A stretch of 64,000 nt of DNA from Nelumbo lutea (GCA_022828595.1 JAKGHH010000006.1:9300633-9364632); one strand, 5' to 3'. Counted from the first letter of the stretch, positions 12,389 through 22,975 are shown. Translations and numbers: made by a program. The notes: generated from the sequence alone by a model not told the origin.

Positions 12389-13094
12389 GAGTTCAGATCT
12401 GTGCCCCACAAGGGGGTGCCCCCACAATGTCCCACAACACATCTTACCATGTATTGGGAACATCTCCCGATGATAGTACTAGAAATGATGATGTCATCAA
12501 TGGGAGATATTCTCAATTAGACCTGTTCATGGGTCGGGTCGTGCTTTTACTATGTATTAACAAATTTTTTTAAGGCCCGAGCCCGAGCCCGGCCCGACTA
12601 TTGGGCCTACAACTTGGGCCTGAGCCTGGCCCTCATAAAAAGCCCGAGGCCCGAGCCCAAAATTTAGCCTATACTATTATTATTATTAATGTTGAAGCAG
12701 TTGATTAGAGAGAGAGAGATTGAAATTAAAAATAAAATAATAAAATATATACATATATATATATATTAAATTATAAATATTATATTATTTATATAATATA
12801 TAAAATACATATTATATATTTTATAAAATATATAATATTGAGTTAGGCCGGGCTCGGGCTGGGATTTTTTGACAAATCCCGAGCCCGGCCCAAAACACAG
12901 TTGGGCTTATTGTGTTAAGCCCGAGGTCAGGCCCGCGTGCCTAATTATATGACCAAGCCCGGCCGGGGTGTGGGTCGGGCCGGGCCGGGCCGTTGGGCTA
13001 CCCGGCCCATGAACAGGTCTATTCCCAATACACGGTGGGGATTTGTTGTTGGACAATTGTGGGGGGCCCCCTTGTCGGGTGCATATGTGAACTC
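12389..13094. mobile_element. Mutator-type MITE interrupted by a hAT MITE
   Basis: The left end GAGTTCAGATCTGTGCCCC and the right end GTGAACTC are inverted. The 9-bp flanks CAATCCAAA (12380-12388) and CAATCCATG (13095-13103) agree at 7 of 9 positions. The body (GTCCCACAACACATC, CATGTATTGGGAACATCTCCC) is shared with 58117-58294 and, more weakly, 40119-40254. Removing the hAT insert leaves roughly 190 bp, close to the 178 bp of the copy at 58117. Confidence 0.75.
12518..13021. mobile_element. hAT-type MITE nested in the Mutator-type MITE
   Basis: The ends TAGACCTGTTCATGGG and CCCATGAACAGGTCTA are inverted. The flanks are TTCTCAAT (12510-12517) and TTCCCAAT (13022-13029), an 8-bp duplication with one change. 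The undisturbed homologue at 58117-58294 reads TTCCCAAT at this point (as ATTGGGAA on the other strand), which confirms the insertion site. Both arms are very rich in GGCCCGAGC-like words and the centre is AT-rich. Confidence 0.85.
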
Positions 13095-13289
13095 CAATCC
13101 ATGATGTTATAATTAAATAAATGTTAAAGAAAAATTACTCTATTATATAACAAAAATACTTAAAAAAACGATAATTAAGATCTAACATGTGATCTAATGA
13201 TCAGACCAAATGGCTCAATTATTCCTTAGCGCAAAGTATATGGTTCAACTATTCAACCACAGATTACTGAATTGTTGATCAAATCAATG

Positions 13290-13650
13290 ATTTCACAATG
13301 AAATTAATGTACCTAAACCAGATTGAACCTGACAGTTGGACTGGAAAAGTTGGGAACCAGTGACTGGTTTCATTTTACCCCATAACAGTTATTTCCCTAA
13401 AAACTGTTGATTTGATCAATAAATCGCTGACTCGGGTGGTCAAACTGTTTAAACCGCTCAATGACTTGGCCGATTTTTATTTTTTTTTATTTTTTATTTT
13501 TTATCAAAATGGGACATCCATTTGGTTCGAATGATCAAGCCATTCAACCCAGGAACTAGACCCTAACCGGTTCATTGCCCGATTCAATTTTAAAAACATT
13601 GGATAGATCAGTTCGTCCGACTGATCAATTTGACCATAGATTGAAAACTT
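13290..13650. repeat. diverged relative of the CATGGTTTTTAAAA hAT MITE family
   Basis: Its words match the complete copy at 21569-21811, including GGTTTCATTTTACCC, TTGATTTGATCAATAAATCG and GGTCAAACTGTTT. Ends are approximate. Confidence 0.5.
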
Positions 13651-13666
13651 ATGTAGAATGAACATG

Positions 13667-13782
13667 ATAGGGCTCAAACACACTACTTAGCGGGATTGCC
13701 TCTCATTAGTTGAAGGGCGGTTTTATAGGGCTCAAACACACTACTTAGCGGGATTGCTTCTCATTAGATGAAGGGCGGTTTT
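13667..13782. repeat. 58-bp tandem duplication, two copies
   Basis: The unit beginning ATAGGGCTCAAACACAC at 13667 repeats at 13725 with two base changes. It is non-coding and lies between two relatives of the same MITE family. Confidence 0.9.
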
Positions 13783-13879
13783 ATAACTTCTATCTATGTA
13801 GCTCCCTTTATTAAACATTGACATGTGTAGAAGGAAAGCACATCAGTTGCAACGATGGTTGCTTGCTTTCAAAATCGGA

Positions 13880-14160
13880 TCAGACCGGACAGTTGGACCA
13901 GAAAACCTGGAAATTGGTCACATGAACAATTCTGTTTCACTTTAAAATCATTTTTTTTTGTTAAAAACTATTGATTTGGTCAGTGAATCACTGATCTGGA
14001 TGGTCAAACCATTGATTCAGATAACAGTTTTGGCTGTTTTTTACTTTCTAATTTTTTGGTTGGAACAGGCCATCCGTTCGGACTAGACGATCGAACCGTT
14101 TGACCTAGAAATCAGACCCCAGAATGATTCCCTATTCGGTCCGCTTTAAAAATGTTGGTT
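13880..14160. repeat. second diverged relative of the CATGGTTTTTAAAA hAT MITE family
   Basis: It shares GACAGTTGGACCAG, TTGATTTGGTCAGTGAATC and GATGGTCAAACC with 13290-13650. It ends in CGGTCCGCTTTAAAAATG just before the next repeat. Confidence 0.5.
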
Positions 14161-14162
14161 GC

Positions 14163-14342
14163 ATATGTTTGGCATCGATACTGAGAAAACGCTGCTGCTG
14201 ATGTGTGGGTTGGAAGCACCGTTTTCTGGTAGTGTCTTTTTTTGTTTGGAAACGTTTCTGTCAGCTAGGATGTTTTCTAGAGCAACAGCAACATTTTTTG
14301 TTTGGTACCAATGCTCCAGAAAACATTTTCAGTACTGATACC
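14163..14342 (+). repeat. left half of a GTTTGGCATC-family MITE, cut by gypsy element A
   Basis: ATGTTTGGCATCGATACT through TTTCAGTACTGATACC aligns with the left half of the complete element at 59345-59759. It stops exactly where the gypsy LTR starts. The matching right half is not adjacent because gypsy A is truncated at its far end. Confidence 0.75.
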
Positions 14343-15175
14343 TGATGGAGCGCGATTCGGCCGGTCTTAGCTGTTCGCTGCCTTGCTTCCGAATGGGTTA
14401 GCAGGGAACCTGAAACGGAGGAGATGGAGAAGCTCCGAGGGGAACCCGGTGTAGAGGCTCCGAAGCTCAAGTTAGAATCCTTCAAAAGCAAGGTAATACC
14501 AGATAGCGCAAAGTTTGCATACCTCCGTTGTCGGGGGGCAGGTGGCTCTTATAGTCACTTCATGCACTCGTCCCGGGGCCCTTGTCAGGTCAAGTATGAT
14601 TACCCTTGTGCTTGTCAATTCGGCCGTCGTCCTTTCTGCTGAGACAGAACCGTCACTGCCTAACCGTCATCTAACTGGAGATGGCAGTGTCAGTGGCGGT
14701 GGCAGGTGGCCGTTTAGGGTGTTACCGCCAAACGTCAGATCCCAAGTCAGTCAGGCGCGACGCCCTTGGGCATGAACTTCCTTAGTGTCAGGCGTGGTAT
14801 GACTTGTTTGGTTTTGGTGCCAAGTGATGCGAAGTGCTGAGCGAGGCGGTCTTGAGCTCGGAGGTATCTATAGGGCAGGTCAGTTCGGCGAAGTGTATCC
14901 CGAGCTGTTACAAGGTGGGTCAGTTCGGCGAAGTGTATCCCGAGCTGTAACAAGGTGGGTCAGTTCGGCGAAGTGTGTCCCGAGCTGTTACAAGGTGGGT
15001 CAGTTCGGCGAAGTGTATCCCGAGCTGTTACAAGGTGGGTCAGTTCGGGCCCCCGGTAGGGAGCTCAGTCCACTAGTGTCCCCTAGTTCCCGCCTAGGCT
15101 TGGCCCCTTTTGCCGAGCTGTTGTTTCTGCCACGTGTCACGTAATAGAGAGGTCGAGCCAAATCTTCCTTCATCA
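14343..15175 (-). repeat. 3' LTR of gypsy A (833 bp)
   Basis: On the plus strand it starts TGATGGAGCGCGATTCGG and ends CTTCATCA. It is followed at once by the pyrimidine tract that is the polypurine tract on the other strand. The start aligns with the LTR of element B (TGATGTAGCGCAATCCGG) and the end aligns with B's CCTCCATCA. A 40-bp tandem repeat sits inside it. Confidence 0.85.
14881..15048. repeat. 40-bp tandem repeat, four copies plus 8 bp, inside the LTR
   Basis: The unit starts CAGTTCGGCGAAGTGTATCC and ends CAAGGTGGGT. Copies begin at 14881, 14921, 14961 and 15001, with a partial fifth at 15041. Only two base changes are seen among the four, so the expansion is recent compared with the element. 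The LTR of element B has no such array. Confidence 0.95.
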
Positions 15176-15191
15176 ATTGCCCCCCACTCCT
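15176..15191 (-). other. polypurine tract of gypsy A
   Basis: The plus strand ATTGCCCCCCACTCC is purine-rich on the minus strand and abuts the LTR end. Element B has the matching ATTGCTCCCACTCCC at 27421. Confidence 0.8.
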
Positions 15192-15587
15192 TGCGCCGGG
15201 GGTCATTTCATGGTGCGGGGAGTTTTCGCGAGGTAGTAGGTGGATTTGTCCCGTCCTTCGAACCTTCATTGCACGAGATGCTTTTGCTAGGGTTCTTTCA
15301 GTTTTCAAACCAATTTGCGCCGCTGGGACGTGACAGCGGGTCGTTTCAAAAAGGTGCGCCACTGCTGTACGTGCGCGGGCGACTGTCAGGGAGACGTGTG
15401 GCGCGTCAATTTCGGAAGAAACGCGTGTCGAAGCGACATCGGTTTCAAAAGGACGTGCGTTGACATTTCACTTTTTTCGGAAAGACGTGCGCCAATCACG
15501 TCTCGACCTTAAGGGTTGTGCGGTCGGTAAGAACGTGGGCCGTCGGATCATCTTCGGTCTGCGCGGCCGATTCTTGGTTACTGTAGC

Positions 15588-15595
15588 TATAAATA
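15588..15595 (+). promoter_or_regulatory. TATA box for the antisense gene of gypsy A
   Basis: TATAAATA within GCTATAAATAGTGGG lies 182 bp upstream of the ATG at 15777 and points in the same direction. It is outside the LTR and opposite in sense to pol. The corresponding stretch is missing in element B. Confidence 0.6.
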
Positions 15596-15776
15596 GTGGG
15601 GGACCCCGGTTGGTTTGTCACTTCTGCGATTTGTCTACTGAGTTCGCGTCCAACCTTTCAGCTCGCGTCCAAGTCTTTTCCAGCTCGCGTCAAGGCTGGT
15701 TATACAGTCTTCACGGTTCTTTGGCTTGTTCTTCAAACTTTCTGGTGAGTACTTTCCTGAATCCATCTTTTCCCCA

Positions 15777-17753
15777 ATGTCTAGCTTTGATAGCTCAGAC
15801 GATTCTTCGTGTAGGGCCGACGTAGGTTCCACCAACCGAGTCGTGTCCCCAGACTGCCTCAGTGATCCTGAGGTGGAGCTTGAGGACTATGAACTAGTAG
15901 GCCGAGTTGCTTCGGGCAGTTTGGTGTCTACCTCCCGCCGAGGTCGGATGCTAGACAGGTTTGGTCCTTCGACCATGACGCCTGAGGGGCTTCAATCCAT
16001 ACTTCTGTCTTACAATCTTCCTGGGGGGTACACATATTTTATTCCTTCGGGTAGCTTTCCTTGGGAACACGGTCCAGACGAGATCGTGATTTTTCGAGAG
16101 CAGCTCGCTGCAGGGTTGTGACTTCCTTTCCATCCCCTTCTCGTCGAAGTCATAAACCACTTCGGTGTCACCATTGGCCAGCTTCATCCGAACTCTATTC
16201 GGAACCTGGTGGGGACAGTTTCCCTTTTTTGCGAGCAGAACTTCCCCTTAGACTTAGAGATATTCTCCTCTATCTTGATGCTCAAGAGATTGGCGGGTTC
16301 TCTTCCTGGGGGGAGACGGGCGTATTACCTTTCTCCTCGCCAGGGTTTTAAGCTTCTGCACGATCTTCCTAATAAGGTCCCGGCTTGGAAGCGGGACTAC
16401 TTCGGCATGCGAAGTGCACAAGGATGGCCCTTTCAGACCGGGTGGGGTGAGGCCACTCCTGACTTGGGCGTAATTCTCGATAAAGAGACGGTGAAGGGTC
16501 TCCGGCAATGGGCACGGCAAGGCTTGAAGTGCCCTCACAACTTAACGGAGGCCAAGCTTATTGCAGCCGGCCTGAGTTCGAGTAGGTTCCTAGCTATGTG
16601 GTTTCGTGCTTGCTTTGTTATTTCATTTTTTCTGATGTCGAACTCGTTTCTGCAGGTGTGATTGTCGCAGAGAGAACTCGTGGGGGGCGTTTGTTCCAAG
16701 GTATGAAGAGGAGGAAGCGGGTCGCCAAGCGAACTTGTACCGAGCTGCCCCTGGATGAGGAGCCCCAAGCCCCAGACCATACGCCGGAGGATCTGCCTAG
16801 GGAGCCCGAAGTGACTCCACCGGTGCACGAAACTGCCGGGGCGCCTTACGCTGAAACCACTCATACAGGCGCTCCTGCGTACTCAAGTGCTCCTGCTCAC
16901 TCCGGGTCTGCTCATACGCGGGCTAGTCCCTCAGGCTCGGGAGCTCAAGGGGAGTTTAGGAGTGTGTTGACGCCGAATTACGCTCTTCAGAAAAGTAGGG
17001 ACACTACTTTCACTAAGGAGGTCGCGGCGTGGACCGATCTTCCCTTGAATCAGGTCGCTTGCCGCGCCGTAACACATGCCATGGTGGTAAGTTTGATTTT
17101 GTCTTCCTTTTTTATTCTGTTGCTTCTGCTGTCATTTTCTCACTTGTTTCTTTTGGTAGGTGAATTCTTCAATTCATGCCTTGGCGGCCCAAGTGGAGAG
17201 GAGCTCGCGACAGGCGCGTGCTGCTGAGGCTGCCGCTCATGCTGCTGAAGAAGCCTTCGGTGCTGCAGAGGCAAATACCCGGGCTGCTGAGGCGGATGCT
17301 TACGCTGCTGAAGAGGTTGCTCGCGTCGCGATGGCCAGACAGGTGAGGTCTCAGCGTGACGCCGAGGCCATGGGGGTAGTTGTCAAGCATATGGCGGACT
17401 TGACGTTGGATTTGCAGCATCAAGTCGAATATCTTCAAGAGGATATCAAGGAAAGAACACAGGTTTTTTCCCAAGGCACTGAAGACGCCAAGAAGAAGGC
17501 AGTTGAAGATTACATTGCCTCTCCGCGTTTTGATGATCTGATGGTGGACTCCTACAAGAGGGGGTTCAAGTTGAGCCGGTAGATGATCCGGAATACGTAC
17601 CCCGACCTCGATGTAAGTGCCATAACCACTTCACGTATAACTCAGGAGATGGCCAATGCTGCTGATGGCGAGCTGGACTCTGAAGGAGAGGCAGGGCCTT
17701 CGGGTGTTGTTGAAGTGCCTTCCGATGGCGAAGAAGTGGCTCCGGGCATGTAA
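15777..17753 (+). pseudogene. antisense gene of Tat gypsy A (putative gypsy-type transposon protein), spliced, two stops
   Basis: The gene runs against pol, tail to tail, ending 233 nt from the pol stop. Two introns fit GT-AG rules and keep frame: 16582-16655 (GTAGGT to TGCAG) and 17087-17159 (GTAAGT to GGTAG). Exons 15777-16581, 16656-17086 and 17160-17753 give 609 codons. Only two in-frame stops occur: TGA at 16119 where B has Arg, and TAG at 17580 where B has Trp. Features in order: an acidic Ser-rich start; FPWEHGPDE and IVIFREQL near residues 93-112, the signature I associate with Pfam 'putative gypsy type transposon'; a basic NLS-like MKRRKRVAKR near 285; a Pro/Ala/Thr-rich linker; an Ala/Glu-rich coiled coil from about 412 to 540. 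The function of these proteins is unknown. Splicing and promoter are inferred from sequence and from conservation in element B. Confidence 0.75.
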
Positions 17754-17985
17754 ATTTTTTTTTTGCCAATGTACTGTTTCTTGCAATGGAGTATGTCTTT
17801 TTCCCCTTGCTCATCTTCCCCGAACTGTTTCTTTGCCGGGTTATTAAATTTCCGCGGTCTTTTATGCCGCGAACTGATTTTTTGCCGAGCTGATAATGTG
17901 CTCTTCTTTGTTTGTCTACGCCGAAGTTCCTCTTGGCTTGCCTTGTGGCACATAGGGCCTGATTTCGTCCACTTCGCTTGGTGGT

Positions 17986-20533
17986 TTATAGGTAGTATCG
18001 CCTTAAGTTCACGATGTTCCACATTCGAGGGACTCGTTTGCCTTCCAAAGTTTCGAGTTCGTATGTGCCCCCGAGCACTCATTTTACTTTATAGGGCCCT
18101 TCCCAATTGTCGTATGTTTCAAATTGCAATGTTGGTATTTCGATTATGGTTGGGATCACTGCTTCAGTGCCATAAGTGAGGTTGAAGGGGGTTTCTCCCG
18201 TGGCTGCTTTTTCGGTAGTTCGGTGAGCCCATAAGACACTTGGTAGCTCTTCGGCCCCCAATCCCTTAGCTCGATCCAGACGTGCTTTCAGTCCGCGCAA
18301 GATGGCTCTGTTCATTACTTCTGTCTGACCGTTTCCTGCGGGTGCACGACTGACGTGAAATTTTGCCGAATCCCCATGTTCTGGCACCACTCTTGGAACT
18401 TGATATCCTCGAACTGTTTGCCGTTGTCGGAGATTAGTACTCGAGGTAGTCCGAACCGACATACTATGTTCTTCCAAAAGAAGTTCTGTATGTTTCGAGC
18501 CGTAACAGTTGCCAGAGGTTCGGCTTCTATCCACTTCGTAAAGTAATCTACTGCAACAACTAAGAATTTTCTTCCGCCTGTTGCTGGTGGGAATGGCCCT
18601 AGGAGGTCGAGGCCCCACGGGCTAGTGAGGTATTTGAGGTCGGAGGCAGGTTGATGGTGGATGTTAGCGTGCTTCTGACACTTGTCGCATTTTCTGACGA
18701 GCTCGACAGCTTCTGCCTTCATCGTTGGCCAGTAGTATCCTTGTCGAAGTGCCTTTTGGGCGAGTGCTTTGCCCCCCAAGTGTCCGCCGCACAGGCCTTC
18801 ATGAGTGTCGCGGAGTACGAACTCGGCTTCGGAAGGTCGCAGGCAACGCAAATAGGGAAGCGTGTACGACCGTCGGTATAACCGTTCGTCTATTATGACG
18901 TATTTGGCCGCCTGGCGCTGCACCCTCTTGGCCGCATTGCGTTCTGCAGGGAGGGTTCCGTCTATCAAGAAGCTCGCGAGTGGATCGATCCAGCTCGGCT
19001 CTGCTTCTAAGACGGGAGCGACCTCCTCTATCCCCCCGAGAATAGTAGGCCGAGGTAAGTCCTCTATGTACACAGTTCTCATATTGTTGTGACTGGTACT
19101 GGCTAACCGGGACAGGGCGTTGGCCTCAGTGTTTTCTGACCTCGGGATTTGCCTGATGATGTGTGACCAGAAGTTGAGTAGGGCTTCTTTTACTTTGGCC
19201 AAATATGCGATCATGGAGAGATCGCGTGCTTCGTACTCGCCGGTAACTTGGTTCACCACGAGTTGAGAATCGCTGCAGATGACCAAGTGTTTTGCCTTTA
19301 CCTTTCGCGCTAGGTCCAGCCCGACGATTAGTGCTTCGTACTCTGCCTCGTTGTTGGATGCCGCAAACTCAAAGCGTAGTGCGTATTCTAATTTTGTGAC
19401 GCCCGGGCCGCACAAGTCTATTCCAGTTCCGCTGCCTTGTCGGTTCGAGGAACCGTCCACGTGAAGGATCCAGGGCTCCTCATCCAAGTTCGCGCTTCGC
19501 CTGACCAGGAGAGATGCCGCACTGGCTGCTACTTCACGGGGTTCAGACTTTATGGGCTCAGAAGCTCCGGGTTCGCCCGAACTAGGGACCTCGGGCTCGA
19601 CCTGTGGGGCTTCGTGGCTGAAAGTGCACTCGGCGATAAAATCTGCCAAAGCTTGGGCCTTGATAGCGGTTCTCGGTTTGTACTGGAGGTCGTACTCGCT
19701 GAGTTCGATGGCCCATTTCATCAGTCGATCGGAGACCTCGAGTTTGAGTAAAGCTTGTCTAAGAGGTTTGTCAGTTAGGACGATGACGGTGTGAGCCTGG
19801 AAGTATGGGCGGAGTTTCCGAGCTGCTATTACTAGGGCGTATGCTAGTTTTTCTATCTCCGGGTACCTTGCCTCTGCTCCCTGCAAAATTTTACTAACAT
19901 AATAGATGGGTCGCTGGACCCGGTCTGTTTCTTTTATCAGTACCGAACTGACCGCCTCGTCGCTCGCCGAAAGGTACAGTTCTAAGACTTCGCCCACCTC
20001 GGGCCGGGCTAAGGTTGGCACACTAGCGAGGTAACCTTTTAGTTCGTCGAACGCGAACTGGCAGTCCAGGGTCCACTCGAACCCTTTGCCTTTGATTGCC
20101 TTGAAGAAGGGTAGGCAGCGGTCTGCTGACTTAGACAAGAAGCGGCTTAAAGCGGCTATGCGAGCATTTAGCCTCTGAACCTCTTTTACTTTCCGAGGTG
20201 GTTTCATATCTAGAGTGGCTTTTATTTTGTCCTGGTTGGCCTCAATACCGCGCCGATTGACTATGTAGCCTAGGAACTTGCCCGAGGTGACACCGAAGAC
20301 ACACTTGTTGGGGTTCAACTTCATGCTAAACTGACGCAGGATTTGGAAAACAGAATCTAAGTCTTGTATTAATTCTTGTGAAAACTGAGTCTTGACGACC
20401 ATGTCATCTACATAGCACTCTATCTTTGTACCAATCAGGGGCTGAAATAGCCTATTTACAAGTCTTTGGAAAGTCGCTCCAGCATTTTTTAGTCCGAAGG
20501 GCATGACTTTGTAGCAATACAGGCCGAACTCGG
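17986..20533 (-). pseudogene. gypsy A pol: partial RT, RNase H, second RNase H, integrase
   Basis: In element sense it starts at a deletion junction inside RT, then reads MPFGLKNAGATFQRL and the RT active site YVDDMVVK. Next come the gypsy RNase H (VLTDKPLRQALLK), then a second RNase H (WILHVDGSSNRQGSG, NNEAEYEALIVGL, ICSDSQLVVNQV), the extra domain known from Tat elements. Integrase follows with the HHCC finger (HEGLCGGHLGG, CDKCQKH), Asp in DLLGPF, Asp in ISDNGKQF and, after a frameshift near 18340, Glu in GQTEVMNRA. A short in-frame deletion removes residues before GLDLLG that B still has. The C-terminus ends LRRYYL with the stop at 17986-17988 and one TGA just before it in GPYKVK. It cannot give an active polyprotein. 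Confidence 0.9.
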
Positions 20534-21045
20534 TTAGTCCGGGCTGCTGCCGAGGTACACCCCGCTACCACCGAACCTCCCACTATTACATGGATGGTTC
20601 CCCGAATTGGCCTCTCTTTCGGAGGCTGCTTCTGCAACGGTTCGGCAGGTCTGTTGCTAGATTCTGGGGCATCCTTTTCGTGCTCCCCTTGCCGACCTGA
20701 TTTATTGTTATTGTTGTGCTGTACAAAGTTTCTCAAGTATCCGCGACGGATGAGCCCCTCTATCTCGTCCCGGAGGTTATTACACTGTTCGGTGCTATGA
20801 CCATGGTCTCTATGGAAACTACAATACAAATTCTTATTTCTCTCGTTCGGATTTCCCTTTAGGCGAGGTGGCCACTTAACGTACGGAGCGTCTTTGATCG
20901 TCATTAAGATCTCTGTCCGCCTCGTGTTTAACGGCGTGTAGTCCGTCCAAACTGCTAGGGGGGCCTGGAATGACTGGTTCGGCTTCGGCTCCCGGGTCGG
21001 GTTTTTTCTATTCACCGGGTTGTGGGTAAGTACTTCAACCATTTG
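20534..21045 (-). pseudogene. gypsy A gag, C-terminal fragment
   Basis: It reads KDAPYVKWPPRLKGNPNERN and then a Cys/His cluster CSFHRDHGHSTEQC with NLRDEIEGLIRRGYLR, matching the same block in element B near 34394-34597. It runs into the sequence IVGGSVVAGCTSAAARTN and then abruptly into RT because of the internal deletion. The N-terminal gag is missing. Confidence 0.85.
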
Positions 21046-21568
21046 GGTTAAATGGATAATTTCATGATGTTATAAATAAATAATACAAATTTAGAAATAT
21101 AAGAAATACAAAAATATAGAAAAAAAAAAGAAATTTTGAAAAAAAAAATTGATATGTTTCTATTATTATATATTTGTCATATTAAAAAATAACTATGATA
21201 AAATAAACATAATTTTATTAATGATGGGCACCAAATATACAACTTAAAACCGATGGGAAATTAAACCATCTTCCTATCCTGGGGTGGGTTAGTGGTTCAA
21301 CCTTTAAGGTCAAATAGGTTAACCCATGATGTATAATTAAAAATATTTTTTTAAATAGAATAGTACAAAAAAGTATGAAACAATTTTGGGCACATCTATA
21401 ATATTATAAACTAATAATATAAACAAAACAAGTATGATAAATAATAATTATTTTGTCAATGATATAAATGAAATGCAAAATTTAAAACCAGTTTGAAAGT
21501 GAAACCATTTCCATATGTAGATGGTAGGTAGGTTAATGGTCTAACATTTTGGGTCAAATGGATCAATC

Positions 21569-21811
21569 CATGGTTTTTAAAAACGAACCGAAGATCGAAC
21601 TGGTCAGGGGTCCGGTTATCGAGTCAAACGGTCAACCTATTTAGATAGAAAAAAAAAACAAAAACGGTCAAAACCGTTCGAACAGTTCAAACGATTAACC
21701 GCCCGGGTTAGCAGTTTGCTGACCGAAATCAACGGTTTTGGACAGGTCACTTGATTGGTTCCCGGCTTTTCTGGTCCAACTATCCGATCCGGTCTGGGTT
21801 TGAAAACCATG
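21569..21811. mobile_element. hAT-type MITE, 243 bp, with perfect 8-bp target duplication
   Basis: GATCAATC stands on both sides (21561-21568 and 21812-21819). The ends CATGGTTTTTAAAA and TTTGAAAACCATG are inverted. The interior is full of paired AACCG/CGGTT words and non-coding. It interrupts the third unit of the tandem array, whose other units are unbroken at that point. Confidence 0.9.
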
Positions 21812-22324
21812 GATCAATCTATGATGTCATAACCAAGTAATGAATATTAAATACATACATACATACACACACACACACAGATATTATATATATATGTATA
21901 TATATAAACTCAAAGAAAAATATCAGCTTTGTAGAAAGTATTTTGATACAATTCTATTATCATATATTCACCATATTAAAAAAATAAATGTGAAAATAAG
22001 AATTACTTTTATTGATGATGAAAATGGAGTACATGATTTTTTCCATCAAAGTTATGGGTTAGTGGTTAAACTATCCATATCAAAAGGATGTTATTATTAA
22101 ATAATAAAATACATAAAATTCTAAAAAATGTAGAAATTTATCGATAATTTTGGGTACATTATATATTCATCGTATAAAAAAGTGTAATTAATAAGAATTA
22201 TTTTCATTAATGATAGAAATGAGATAAAAATTAGGATAAAAAATAAAGAGTATTAATGTCTAACACATGGCCCCACTAACCATGTCCAATGGTTCAGTGA
22301 TTTAATCCGATAGGTCATTGTAGG

Positions 22325-22670
22325 CAAGTGGTTTGGTAGGGAGGCAAATAGATCAGATCATATTTGAATTAGTGTATATTTGAATTCGATTCGATCCGAA
22401 GATTTGATCGGATCTCATAAATATTGATTCAAATCTGAATCCGATCAATATGTTGGATAGCCAAATCTAATATGACCCAATTTAATTTAAAAAATAATAA
22501 TAAATTATTAAAAAAAGAAAATATAATAGTTGAAATAAAAAAAACAAAAAATATAAGTATTTTTTCAACTATTTTCATCATATAAGAAGTTTATAAATAT
22601 ATATATATATATATATATAATTGATCTGACCACAATATTAAAAGCCAATATTCAAACAATATATTGGAAA
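22325..22670. repeat. inserted AT-rich repeat of the GATTCGGATC family
   Basis: Arms rich in GATCAGATC and GATTCGATCC words surround an AT centre. The stretch breaks the fifth unit of the array. Relatives with the same words lie near 24680-24990, 37740-38010 and 42732-43784. Ends are approximate. Confidence 0.5.
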
Positions 22671-22975
22671 TGTATTTCCTCTTGGTAAATAAGTAATTTT
22701 TATTATCTCATAAATTAAATAATAAAAAATAAAATTATAGTATTTTATAGAAAAACTTGAACATGCATTAATATTATATATTCTTCATATAAAACAAAAA
22801 TATGTTTGAAAAATAAGAATTATTGTTAGTAAAGATATAAATGGCTAAAATACAAAGAAAAAAATGAATGAATATTTTAATCATAGTCCATTTTCCTAGT
22901 TAAATAGGTTAATGGTTCAACCAGTAAGGTCATTTGGTTGCTAACTATTATCATCATCATCATTTGATATTGCCA

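Larger units (their letters stand above)
14343..21045 (-). mobile_element. Ty3/gypsy Tat-lineage retrotransposon A, 5'-truncated
   Basis: Pol is read right to left, so the 3' LTR is on the left (14343-15175). The order in element sense is gag fragment, RT, RNase H, a second RNase H, integrase, an antisense gene, polypurine tract, 3' LTR. The second RNase H and the antisense gene near the 3' LTR are marks of the Tat lineage. The 5' LTR, primer binding site and N-terminal gag are lost at about 21045, where a tandem array begins. An internal deletion of about 1.16 kb removes protease and the front of RT. The end at 21045 is approximate. Confidence 0.92.

Noticed and set aside
14824..15463. 106-120 codon frames around the LTR of gypsy A
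   Set aside because: The first is produced by translating the 40-bp tandem repeat; the others cross the LTR border.
17642..18179. Open frames of 138-146 codons after the antisense gene of gypsy A
   Set aside because: They are shadows of the pol C-terminus and the antisense gene 3' end; the true pol frame here ends in LRRYYL at 17986.
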